NCBI RefSeq assembly: GCF_900963305.1
Contig: NC_042530.1
Coordinates: forward strand, 5,400,890 to 5,464,889
Direction: 5' to 3'
Length of the DNA stretch: 64,000 nt
Source: Echeneis naucrates
Taxonomy: Eukaryota > Chordata > Actinopteri > Carangiformes > Echeneidae
Positions 1-17,500 of this stretch are shown one piece after another. Position 1 is the first letter of the stretch; every line of letters starts with the position of its first letter. The notes under the pieces were generated by a model, which ran no database searches, was not told the DNA's origin, and saw nothing but the letters and a program-made list of their open reading frames with translations. The translations under genes were made by a program, and so were the position numbers.

Positions 1-1003
1 TCTTCAGAGAAGTTTCCAAGAGAGTGTGATTTAAAGCTGAGTTTTTTCTAAATTATTTATTCAGAAAAAATATACATGATGCTACAAGTGGGATATATTT
101 ATATAAAAAATAAAGTTGGAATGTGTAGACAGTTAGTTTAGCACAAACAAAGCAAAGAAAATGTTGAAACCAATATCAACTCACATGCATTAAGTATTCA
201 AATGTAGATTTAAAGGAATTGTGACATTTGATTTTGGGAACTATGGCTATTAGCTAGCAGCAAGTTATCTTTGATTAGCAGAAAGAGTGGAAGTGGTGGG
301 AAATTCTAAGTCTTGTTCTGTCAAAGGGTAACAAACCCCTTTCAAAAGTGGAAGTTATATATGTTCCTTTGTGTGTGGCTTGTCTATAGATTGTGTGATC
401 TCTAAAGTTTATCCTTCAGATAGAACAAGGCTATTTCTTTCCACCTGCTTCCAGCTACGCTAATCATCTACTGCAGTTGGTCTATGTAAATGTTATTACA
501 AAATCAGAACTCTTGTAAAATATTGCCAACATCTTGCCAAAAGCATCCTAATGATTGTTTTGACCGAAAACTAAGGCTGTTACAAAACCTGAGCTCCCAC
601 TTTGTCCCAACAGCAGTGAGTAAGTTTTCCTACCTGTGTCTTAAAGTTCTACAGTTCTGTGGCTTCTTCCCCCTCTGACTAACCTTTCCTGTAATATCTA
701 TGGTGGCCTATTTACCTGTGACATCAGAACCATGAAATGAAACTTTTCCATTAATAAAAGAAAGAATAAAAAGTCAGCTTTGAAATTTTGACGTGTTGAT
801 TTTTAAATTCAGATATAAAGCAAAGCTTGGTTGTTTTCTGTCAGGCCAATTGAGACATCCCATCTCATGGTTCACAATGTTCTACTGCTTTTAAATTGTG
901 GGGTTCATTGTTCCTACCCAGCAAGTGATTTGTGTTGGCGAGTGTTTACTTTTGTCTCCATAAATGAGTGCAACTGTTTTTCTTCTTCTCCTCCTCTGTA
1001 AAG
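1..1003 (+). other. cacnb2: cacnb2 intron, left edge of window
   Basis: This AT-rich stretch precedes the first recognisable cacnb2 exon and ends in a polypyrimidine tract with an AG acceptor at 1002-1003. I see no coding exon, RNA gene or clear transposon in it. By inference it is part of the intron upstream of the guanylate-kinase-domain exons; earlier exons (N-terminus, SH3 core, HOOK) must lie to the left of the window. Confidence 0.7.
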
Positions 1004-7549
<6,546 letters not shown>

Positions 7550-9455
7550 TGGACCAAATCCCTGCCAAAGCTTCTTTGGACATCCTCTTCATTCTAACCC
7601 TAACCCATTGTGCTGCTATACCCTGAAACCACAGCGTCCTATTTATGTACACTTCCTTTGTAAATGCTGTTGCATCTTTTTCAGTGGCAGGATTTTAATT
7701 ACATAGATACAAATATAAATATATGTACGTGTGTATCTATGCATAGACGTTGTTTATGTGTGGATATGCATGAATATTCTCAAATATGCATATTTTAAAC
7801 CTGTGTTTGATAAAGCATGACACAAAAGCAGAATTTTTTTCTGTACTGAGCTGTGCTTTCTGTGATTAGCATTTTTTATTTTGTTTTTATAATTATACTT
7901 TTTGGTTTTTTTTGCTTGCTACCACTTGAATAATATGTTCCTTCAGACTACTACTAGAGTTGACTGCAAAAGTTGACTAATCAAGTTAGTTTGATGCTGT
8001 ATTTGCAGAGGTCTTTAAAAAATAGTTTGGCAGTTTGGGAAATACAAGAAACAAACAAAAGAAAATAAAACTAGAAAAAATTGTCCCATCATGAAGGTTA
8101 TAATTTTCAGTTCAGTTTGAAGTGTTAATTCAACTGTTGTGCTGTTGGGTTGTATTGTGTTATGCTGACAGGTGTTTCTTTTATTTTGTCCACCTGTGTA
8201 CATCACTGACAGCAGGCTAAATTACAGTACACACACACACACACACACAGAGTTTTAGCTAAAACTAAACATTATAACCTTCATAGAGGACGATTTAGTT
8301 ATATTAAACTGCACTAATTTTAACAGGCTCTACCTAATAAACTGGCATCTAAGTTAAGCTGTGAAGATCAACAGCACTCATATTTGTGTGGCACAAATGA
8401 AACAAACTAGCAGCTGGTTATTTTAGCTCGGACTGGAAACAGGAAACGGCTAATCTGTCTTTGTTGAAAGGTTGAATAAGCCAGCACATCTAATGCTGTA
8501 ATTGACACTTAATATATTATTTGTTTCTTCTGGACAAAAAATAAATGTTTGTGTATGGTGGGGCCGAAGTTTAGTTAACCAGCTGCTGGCTGTAGTTGAA
8601 TATTTAACAGATAGATCCCAGAGTGATATTGATCTTCAGAAACAAAGCTTGTAAATGTCTTTCCCAAAGTGTCACACTACTCCATTAATTGTATGTTCAT
8701 CATAAATTGCTCAGTCCCCCTTTTTTTTTTTTTTTTTTTGCATCCCCAGTTTTAGACATTTGTTCAGACATATTTATGCCTCATTGGAGGTGCACCTTAG
8801 TCATGCCTTACAAGACAAACGACTTCTACAATAACTCCCTCTGACATGCAGTACTATTCTCTTTGTATGGGTCCAGAAACATTTTATAACATTGATACAC
8901 CCTTTATTCTGCACTTTTACTGATTCACAATGGTTTCATGTAAAAGCAATTTGATATGACATTACAACTTACTGTAGGTTTACTACCGAAACGCCACACA
9001 AGGTTCATCTTTTATTAAGTCTGACCCTTTTCTAATGAATGTTGTTTATCTCCAACTTTAATTCCCACTTCAACTTATACAGAATGTTCATTTTTGGATA
9101 TTTCCTCAGTATGTTCCTCCCTTAAAAAAAAAAAGACGAAAGAATTAAAAGATAAATTTGCTTAACAAATTCAAACTATTTCAAATGTTACCGGAAGAAG
9201 TTGGTTACATTTTCTGTATTTCTGCCATGCTCTCACTCCCCTGCCAATATAACGGATTGAGCTAAAATTGAATCCCCTCTTTTTACAAAACCACCAACCC
9301 AACCCCATCCCCTCACCTTCTTTGGTTCTGCCTGACAATTGTAATGATTAAAAACTGCATTTCTATGCTACATTTGTAGCACTACAGATTTTTTAACATT
9401 GTACATGTGTATGTACATAATGCATAGATATAACGAATAAAGTTGGCAACAAAGA
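7550..9455 (+). other. cacnb2: cacnb2 3' UTR
   Basis: AT-rich sequence follows the TGA with no further coding exon. An AATAAA signal at 9436-9441 is the best end point, giving a UTR of about 1.9 kb; an earlier A-rich AATAAA-like site near 8064 could give a shorter form. The UTR contains an (AC)n microsatellite at 8229-8249 and a T-run near 8721-8739. Length and end are inferred without transcript data. Confidence 0.6.
8229..8249. repeat. (AC)n microsatellite
   Basis: Perfect dinucleotide run of about 10 units inside the cacnb2 3' UTR. Confidence 0.95.
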
Positions 9456-11380
9456 ACTGCCAGGAAGGGAGAGGAATTTAATGTGTGCTTTGTCAGAAGA
9501 CCCAGATAGAAGAGGGGAACTGTTTCTATAAATAGGTTTTCTGAAATTCAGCTGAAAAATTGAGGTGGGCTCACCGTCTGGCTCCTAAATTGTCATGACA
9601 ATATCGACAGCAAGGACAGTACTGAGGGGATGCGTCTAAAATAGGAAGCTGCTTCTCCACACACAGATGCCTCCAAAACAGACAAACAGTCACTCTCGGT
9701 GCGCAGCTGATTAATTGCTTTATTCTTCCACTCTTGGTGTTGTTAAACAGGAAAATCAAATTCTATGAACCTTCAATGCTGCAATGAACACAGCAGCCAT
9801 GTCGGTCCACCTTGGACCGCTCCATAAAATAAATATACAGTAAAGTGCTGGTTCTTATAGATGGTCAGGTGTGTGGATGGACTAATAGTGTTCAGAAGGA
9901 AGGGTTGAACTGTGGTCACTGTGAAATCCTAAAAATGCTGCATGACGGGCGAACACATCAGATGTTTATTTACCCTGGGTAGAAGCCCATAAATCACACT
10001 TTTGGACGGACAGATTTCGGGTTGCGCTGAGTAAATTAGTTGTATTATGTGAAATCTCTCTTTTCAACATTAATAAGCAGCATATAAACATGATGATTTT
10101 ATAACTTAAAGGTAGTCGGACTGTAAATAGTTCAAGTATATAAATATAATACAACACAGTTGTAGTAATATTAAAACTGCTTACAACAATATATTAAGTA
10201 CAGTACAGTACTTAAGTACAAATCTGAGGTACTTCATATTTTATACTTTGAGTCGACTACAATTCAGAGAAGTGTTGTAAAAGAAAGTTGTATACAAAAA
10301 TAATATTAATATGTAGAGTATGGGCCAATATTGTGCTACTAATCTGTCTGATCGTATATAACACGTCAAAAATTGGCTTCATGGTGAAACGCTACAACAA
10401 TTAAATGTTCTGACATGTGTTTATTTATTAAAAAGAGAATTTAATATAAGATACTAATGTCACTGAAAAAAGCCTTTCTGTGTAATGAGTATTTCTATTT
10501 TTGATTGTTTACGCAAGATTGTTCATGATAACTCTGTATTTTCATTTAAGTGTGATTTTAAATACTAGACTTTTACTTCTTGTGGAGGCTTTTTAGACTT
10601 TTACTTAAGTGTCTACAGTTTTGTTTTTGTTTTTTTTTCAACCTGTTATGGCCGTGTTATAAAGCTTTACTTTTATATTCATATGATACTTATTAATGCC
10701 AAGTGGATGAAACTGAGATATCGTCAAATTGGTAACTGCTGTAATTTGTATTCCAACTAGTATTTTTATCAGTGTAAACATGTAATGTGTAACTGCTTAA
10801 ATAATGAGACACATGAGGAGACAAAAAGCTAATTTTATGTTTTTTTACAGTTAAAAAAATTAGGAAAGTATCCCCCGGTGACTGCAGTGACTCAGCCACG
10901 AGCTGCCATGTGCATCACTTCTCTCTGACGAGCAGCAGAAGCTCTAATTAGACGTCCCTCTCGTCTCCGCCGCTGCTAAAAGACACTAAATTGTTAATAC
11001 CTCTCATGACCTCTTTCTGCACGCTTCTTCCTGATCCACGCTCTCACATCCAGTGAATCCGCTGTCACCATGGCAGCTGTGTCGTCACTGTTGTCATGGC
11101 AACGGCAGCACTGCTGCATTTGCCAATACTCATTCGGTCTCCATCCCGACGTGCCCCCACCCCCCCTCTCTCTCTCTCCTGCCCTCGGTGTTTATAAAGC
11201 TTATCCCTATATGGCCTGCAGTTTGAGAGAGCAGCTGTTGAGAGGCAGATGCTGTAAACCGCGCAGTGAGCGTCTTTGTCAACACTGGCCCGTCAAAGCA
11301 CACAGAGTGTCGTGATATAAACACCATTGTTCCCGTCTGCAGCCTCGTGTGAGGGCTGGAAGAGAAAACATGCCCTCCGG
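9456..11380. other. convergent intergenic region between cacnb2 and nsun6
   Basis: cacnb2 (+) and nsun6 (-) are tail-to-tail here. The sequence is AT-rich with scattered T-runs and short open frames that lack splice context or recognisable protein. The right part, from about 10430 to 11380, probably holds the nsun6 3' UTR; the only AATAAA on the minus strand I noticed is near 10421-10430, so the UTR end is uncertain. No gene or transposon is supported. Confidence 0.5.
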
Positions 11381-14300
11381 TCAGTTTTTCAGGAACTTGG
11401 CAATAAAAAAGCCGATGGTGTCTCCGTCGGCTCTGCGGGGGAGGGGAGCCGTCCTCTCCATCTGGTCCCACATCAGCTCAGGACTGAACCTCTGGAGGAG
11501 GTGCAGCTGCTCAGGTGACAGGCCGGCTCCCAGCATGCCCTCTGCACCAATGTGAGGCTCCTGTGAGAGATGAAAACACAAGTGTGTGTTGATGGAGGCC
11601 TCTTTACATGTCCAGGTGTATTTGGGAGTCAGCGAACGACGCAACAATACTCACCTGTGGCTGAAGTGTGAGACAGGGGAAGGTATCGAGGGCCCAGGCG
11701 ACCTGCTCTTCGTTCTCCGCTAGAGTCACCGTGCAGGTGCTGTACACCAAGACGCCACCTTTCTTTAGCAACTGCACCGCCTGCATAAGACCATGTATTA
11801 AAGCGGCCATAGTGGATATTTTTACAGTGACACAATGAAGATTAAGAGCTGGCCGAGCCGGGCACTTCCTCGTCGCCAAACGGAAGATGCAGCTCAAAAA
11901 CATTTCTCATCAGACACAAGTCTCACATTAGTGGACTTTGCTCATTGTTGTCTCCAGTGGCTGTCAATGGGGGGGGGGGGGGGTGTTTTTCCCCTTTCTT
12001 CCCACCTCGTGATTTGAAAAGAGGCACTGAGAAATGGAGCCACCTAATCTCCAGAGCTAATAATATAAATATTAACGTTTCCACGTGGCTCCTGATGTTG
12101 CTCTTTAACATTAACCATGTACCAGGTGACTCGATGTAAGTGATGTGTTCACAGTCTGTTTCTGCTGCCCCCACGTGGCCAAAGCAAACTGATCTTTCAG
12201 ATTTGCTGTAATATTGTCAGTTTTGTTGATTACAAGAATACAATGCTCATGGTTTCCTCTTAGTTTACATTCATGTTCATTTATAACCGCAGCCATGAAC
12301 GTCAGGATGTCATTTCTCTGACTTGCAGCAGACACAATGCAAAAGGTGGTTTACTAAAAACTACTCAATGTTTCAGAGCCCTGAGTTGTTTTTAAAAACA
12401 ATCACAGAGCGATACCAACATATAAATCATAAATACCAGTATTGTTTTCAGGTGGAATTTCCCTTTAGGTTTAAAGCCTTAAAGCTGCAGCTAGCATTCG
12501 TGCTTTTACTGCCCAATGCTGCCACCTACACACCAAAGTCAGCTATCATCAGGCTGGTTGTGTCTGAATGTGTGTGAGGGGAAACCTACAGCATGAAATA
12601 ACTTGCGCTGTAGTGGCTGGTAGGAGCAGATCTCTTTGAGGCTCCAGGTGTTGGCCATGTTGGGTCTTTGTCCGAGCCCACTGCAGGGGGCGTCCAACAG
12701 AACCCTGTCGAAGCTCTCAGGAGCAAAGGGAGGTCCTGGGGGAGAAACACGCAGGCGGATGTGGTGTCTTTCTGCTGAGCGCTGAGATTAATCACAGAAG
12801 GATATTCATAGATGTCTCCATACCTTCAGCGGCATGTGCTGGGTCGCTGCTCACAGCCTGCGTGCTGTCGAAGCAGTGAGCTTTGATACTTCGCAAATGC
12901 AGCATTTGTGCATTCTGACGAATTCGATCGATCTTATTTCGGATCCTGTCCAAGGCCACGACTTCCCCCTGCGTGAGACAAGAAATCCAATAATTACATT
13001 AAGAGAATCTGTGCTTAGATAAATAATGGGGGAATTTTACCAGAAACATGAGAACATCTGTTGGCTCTAACAAAATGCAGCAAAGCAGACCTTGCTGTGA
13101 TTTTTGTGGGTTCTTTTAAAAACATTCTCTCAACAGCATATAAAAAAAATCTGTGGAGTTTCCCTTCAAAACACAGAACAGCAGGGCTGTAAATCATTTT
13201 TATTTTTAACACCTCTTGCAGGCTCTTCATTAACAGAAGCAGTACCTGATCCCCCATGACTGCAGCGATGTGGCAGGTCTTCCCTCCAGGGGCAGCACAC
13301 ATATCCAGGATCCGCTCTCCAGGACGAGGCCCGAGCACATGTCCCACCACCACCGAGGGGAGATTCTGCACACACCATCAGGTCACTTTGGAGTGGTGAT
13401 GTGTGTAGGTCACTCAAACATGTTGTTCTCTGATTGGCCCTAAGGCGGCAGACTGTAGCATTATTTAATAAAAGTCTAATATTAGCATCTGTCAGCTAAC
13501 CTATTCATCATTCTGACATGTATAGGCAGGAGCAGGCATCTAATTACTCTAATATAACTTGTAATTGAGGACATACCTGTAGGAACACCAGGGTGGGAAG
13601 AATACCATCAAAGGAAGGACTCTGGTAAAGTGGCTCTATCATCCGAACACCAATCCCTCTGAAACAACAGACTGAGTTACACTAACACTGACTGCTTGAC
13701 TCTCGGGGGACTGCTATCATGATGACAACGATTTTGAGTTAGAAGCTTTCGTACGCTGACACGTGTTGACTGTAAAGGCTTATCAGAGCAGGGGTCCCTG
13801 TCACAGTGCTGTCAGATCCGAGAAGCAATGTTTGCTATATTTTTTATGTTACGTGCTTCCAACACAGTCCTCAAATAAAACTGAAGCTCATTGCTAGCGT
13901 ACACCAGAACAACATGCCAGGGAAGTTATATAATCCTGGCTTAGCTTTCATGACAAAGGTTTCAAAGAAACATTCACTTACTTGGCAGGCTTGTCTGTGC
14001 AGAAGATGCTGCAACGGTCCATTTCTGCAACTCCATTTCCCACAAACACCCTCTTCCCCTGGAAGCTTGTGGCCCCTCGGGTGCACTTTCCCTCCAAGTC
14101 AGAGAAGACAGACACTACATCTCCAGCTTTCATGTCTAAGCAGCAAAATACCATTGGCAGATTTCGTTAGACAACCATAATCTGAAGTATAGTAAAGTCA
14201 CAACAGCGAAACAGAAACACGGTACCGTTGACTGAAGGCATCAACACATAAAACACCTTTGGACATTTTATGGCTCTTACACTTTGGGCTGGCAACGATC

Positions 14301-15644
14301 CCCGGGGCAAAGACGTGAGCGCCTCTCAGTACAGCGCTGCCACACTGAGCACCCACCACCACCTCCAGGTTAAGCTGCTTCACTGGTCTGTGAATAAGAC
14401 AGAAAATCAAGATTGTATTTTATTTATTTGACTGGATGTCAATAGACGTGTGGGGGTCACGGTTTGACCTTTGTTTTGTTGCATCTCTATATACAGAACT
14501 AGCATCAGGGGTGCAGTAAGAAAGAAGCCTCAAGCACACAACCAGAATCAGAAAGAAATATCCTCAGCAACAGATGTCACACTTTATTTTTTGGTGCCAA
14601 ATAATTTTCCACAGTGCTGCTTGTGTTCAAACAAATATTGAAGGTGTGGCAGCTGTATTTTATTTTTTTAAATAATACACGTTGAAGTGATCAAAATTTA
14701 TTTTTGTTCTTTAAATGCTTCATCATAGTAATCCCACGGAATTCCATGTGGGTTTGGTTGCTGGAAATATCAGCCCAGTGGTTGGACAGACACTGCAATT
14801 TAAGTGTGTACTCCTGAGAGCAAATTCAGATTTGCCTGACACTCATCCAGCGTTCCTGACATACCTCGGGCCATTGACAGGAAGAAGGAGTACATCTGGA
14901 ATTTGCGGGTGAGGGAGAATCTGAAGGGAAGCCTCCTCCACTGGTGAGCTCCATTTCTGCTGCTGCAACAACAATATAATGAAAGCTTAAGACACTGCAG
15001 ACCACAGGCGCCTCTGTGGGGCACCAACACACAGCAACCACATATCTGAATATATGAATTTCTTAGCTCCCACCTTTTTCAGCTCTTCTCCTAACTTGTG
15101 TCTGATCTCCTCCAGGGAAGAAAGATGAGTGCTGGCCCGAACACAAGTATACGAAGGTGGGTGTGAGAGACATGTGAGCAGCTTGTGGAAGCGGCTCTCT
15201 GCTTCCTGACGGTCCACTGCAGCCAACACCTGAATGCAGTAAAAACAACATGAAATGAAAGAGCAAAAAGGACTGACTACATTCAGAGATGGCAAATTAA
15301 CTCATTCCATTGTTTTCAGGCTTTAAAGGTGCATTTCAAATAGATAACATATATATTTAACAATTAAATTACTATCTAAAATGTGAAGTTGTATGGAAAG
15401 TCAAAGTTTCTTAGAGCAGAGGGAGTTTTTAAATCATCATATCAACAATTTTAAAGTCTAAACAGTCCTGATTGTGATCTTAAAACTACTGAAAAATGTA
15501 TGATTCTACTGAAGAGAGCAATGACGTTTAAAAAAAAAAAAAAAAAACACAAATAAAAATAAATCTTACCTCGTGGTTTAGGAAAACACTCTTGAGATAC
15601 TCTGTCACTTCAGGCTTCAGGGAAATTCTTGGAAAAATGGACAT
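11381..15644 (-). CDS. nsun6: RNA (cytosine-5)-methyltransferase NSUN6
   Basis: SAM-dependent enzyme of the NOL1/NOP2/Sun family; the mammalian enzyme methylates C72 of tRNA-Cys and tRNA-Thr and some mRNAs. Coding exons in transcript order: 15644-15570, 15229-15074, 14962-14865, 14387-14281, 14135-13982, 13658-13577, 13365-13246, 12968-12824, 12735-12590, 11780-11655 and 11560-11381. All phases join to 462 residues, against 469 in human. The protein starts MSIFPRISLKPEV. A PUA domain is at about 95-200 (VVGAQCGSAVLRGAHVFAPG). The SAM site is ILDMCAAPGGKT near 243-254. The PCS cysteine is C330 (LLDAPCSGLGQRPNM), the catalytic TC cysteine is C377 (VYSTCTVTLAENEEQ), and the C-terminus is TIGFFIAKFLKN. 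Both essential cysteines are present, so the enzyme looks functional. The gene is head-to-head with arl5b and shares the human 10p12 gene order. A NAGNAG acceptor at exon 3 may add or drop one Gln. Confidence 0.96.
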
Positions 15645-16271
15645 GACTTTTGCTCCCAACCAAACCTTTCAATCTGTACAAAGAAAAGTCTTCAGTCAAC
15701 CAGTAGAGAAGACGAAAGCAAATAAATCATGATCTTTGGATGATTTGTGTTTAAAAGCCCATCTTGGGACAAAAAAAGCAAGCTTTTTGTTAGCATTAAC
15801 ATTTAACACAACTTTACAGAACATACAGTATTGTCCCACATCTGTACCATATAATTGATCACAAGATACAGATAAAAAAACAGTAACCAATATAATTAAT
15901 TATAATAGTACCATACAGGACTGCACATCGGAATAAAACAATTTACGGAAATCGTTTTAGATAAAGAGCTGACTTTCCTGATTCCTTCTCTTTATGTTCA
16001 GCTAGCAGTGTATCTATCTGAATTAAACATTACTTAAATACTAGGTATACTTCATGGCCTGATAAAGGTCCTTAGTAAACATTGAGGAATATCCTCTAAT
16101 AGTCTTTATACTAATTTCGGTCTGAACAGATCGGTCGTATCTAATCATCGGCTCCAGTCGACACTTATTCGTGTAATATTCATATTTAATTATAAGAACC
16201 ATTCAGCTAAATGCCTATTGTTGAATAAATGGCAGCATGAACACTATTTTTTAACAAACCACGGGACTCAC

Positions 16272-16315
16272 GTTTTGTTGCTGATGGCCAGTGCTGCTAC
16301 TTCCGCATACGTCAC
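16272..16315 (-). promoter_or_regulatory. nsun6: nsun6 core promoter and non-coding first exon donor
   Basis: On the minus strand a CRE-like TGACGTA (16308-16314) and an ETS-like GCGGAAGT (16299-16306) are followed by a GTGAGT splice donor whose exon would end at 16272. This arrangement fits a TATA-less promoter with a short untranslated exon 1 spliced to the exon carrying the ATG at 15644. The start site is inferred, not seen. The intron between them (about 15660-16271) shows no other feature. Confidence 0.55.
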
Positions 16316-16360
16316 TCCAGTCACATGACACGATCTGGGTTGCGCTTGTATGTAAGAGAG

Positions 16361-16423
16361 TTATATATATATATAAAAAAAATAAAATAAATATATATAT
16401 ATATATATATTTTTTTTTTTTTT
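16361..16423. repeat. (AT)n / poly-T low-complexity tract
   Basis: Two (TA)n blocks separated by A-rich sequence and followed by a T-run, lying between the nsun6 and arl5b promoters. The rest of 16424-17120 is AT-rich with no gene that I can support. Confidence 0.9.
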
Positions 16424-17120
16424 ACATGTCGAGGAGAAAGTTGGCTCATTGATCATATTCAAGAGACAAGCACAAGCAAAGTAAGTTTGGTCAAAATAAT
16501 AAAAAGTGTAAATGAAAATATACGGCTCAATATGTAACTGTGAAAATGTTTGTTTGCACACATGAAACTTCAGTATTTTCATCTGCCTGTTTTGGAATAA
16601 AGGGACTTTCCTTTTCCTTTTCATGCAGTTTCCTTCCTAATCAGCCTCGGAGACAACTCAGATACTATATATGTATTTGTTTGTTTGTTTGTTTTTGTTT
16701 TCTCGTGTACACAGAAATAATCATTCAAAGTTAGAGAAATAAGTGTAGCACCTGAGCTGTGTGTTGGAGAGTTTGAAAGATGGAAATGTCTCAGTCCAAG
16801 GTCAGCCACTTGGTTCTCTGGGGAACTGCAGAAAGCATTTAACTGTAATGGACTTATATTTTATAGGATGAAGCTCTGTTCAGATAAATATAAATAATAT
16901 CTCCTTGAATCGGTGTGAATGTATCTGAATAAGATCCACAGTATAGCACCGATGTGTCATCTTAAATACTCCTTTTCTCTCCTTTTTTGACTCGGAAGTT
17001 GAAATCTAAGATGATTCTTCTCGCATTTTCTCCTGATTCAAAAAAAATAAAATAAAAATATATAAATACTTGATGGTGGGCATCAATAGATCAAATAACT
17101 CCCTCCGTTATTTATATATA

Positions 17121-17500
17121 TACGTCACGACGTGATGACGTAACCGGAAGCGGCGTGAACGGTCGGGATCGCAGCCAGCAGCTAACGGGCGACAGGAGCC
17201 GAGCGGAGGCAGCACGGAGCGGCCGCGGTCACCGTCTGTTTGGGCTATTTGTGGAGAAACCTCCGCCAGCAGGCCTCCATTTCTGCGTGGTTGGACTTCG
17301 TTTCACCGCGGCGTTGGGCGGGATTTAGGTGTTACCGGTGCGCATGGAGTCCGCGTTGAAAAGCTCGGTGGGCTGCTGTACGGACGAGGGATCATCCAGC
17401 TAACGTTAGCTAGCCGAGGATCTGCGGCGTGGAGCGGACAGGCTCGGTGCTGCTGCCCACTGCGACAACGGGAGGACGGACACGGCCATCGAGCGCAACA
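17121..17500 (+). promoter_or_regulatory. arl5b: arl5b CpG-rich promoter and 5' UTR
   Basis: An abrupt switch from AT-rich to CpG-rich sequence marks the promoter. CRE-like motifs (tacgtcacg at 17121-17129 and tgatgacgtaa near 17132-17142) are directly followed by an ETS-type ccggaagcgg (17143-17152). Transcription probably starts just after this, giving a GC-rich 5' UTR of about 340 bases up to the ATG at 17501. A taacgttagctagc motif lies at 17401-17414. The exact start is inferred. Confidence 0.65.

Noticed and set aside
11070-11315. 81-codon + strand open frame with Pro and Leu runs
   Set aside because: Lies in the convergent intergenic/nsun6 3' region, with low-complexity (ct)n content and no splice context.
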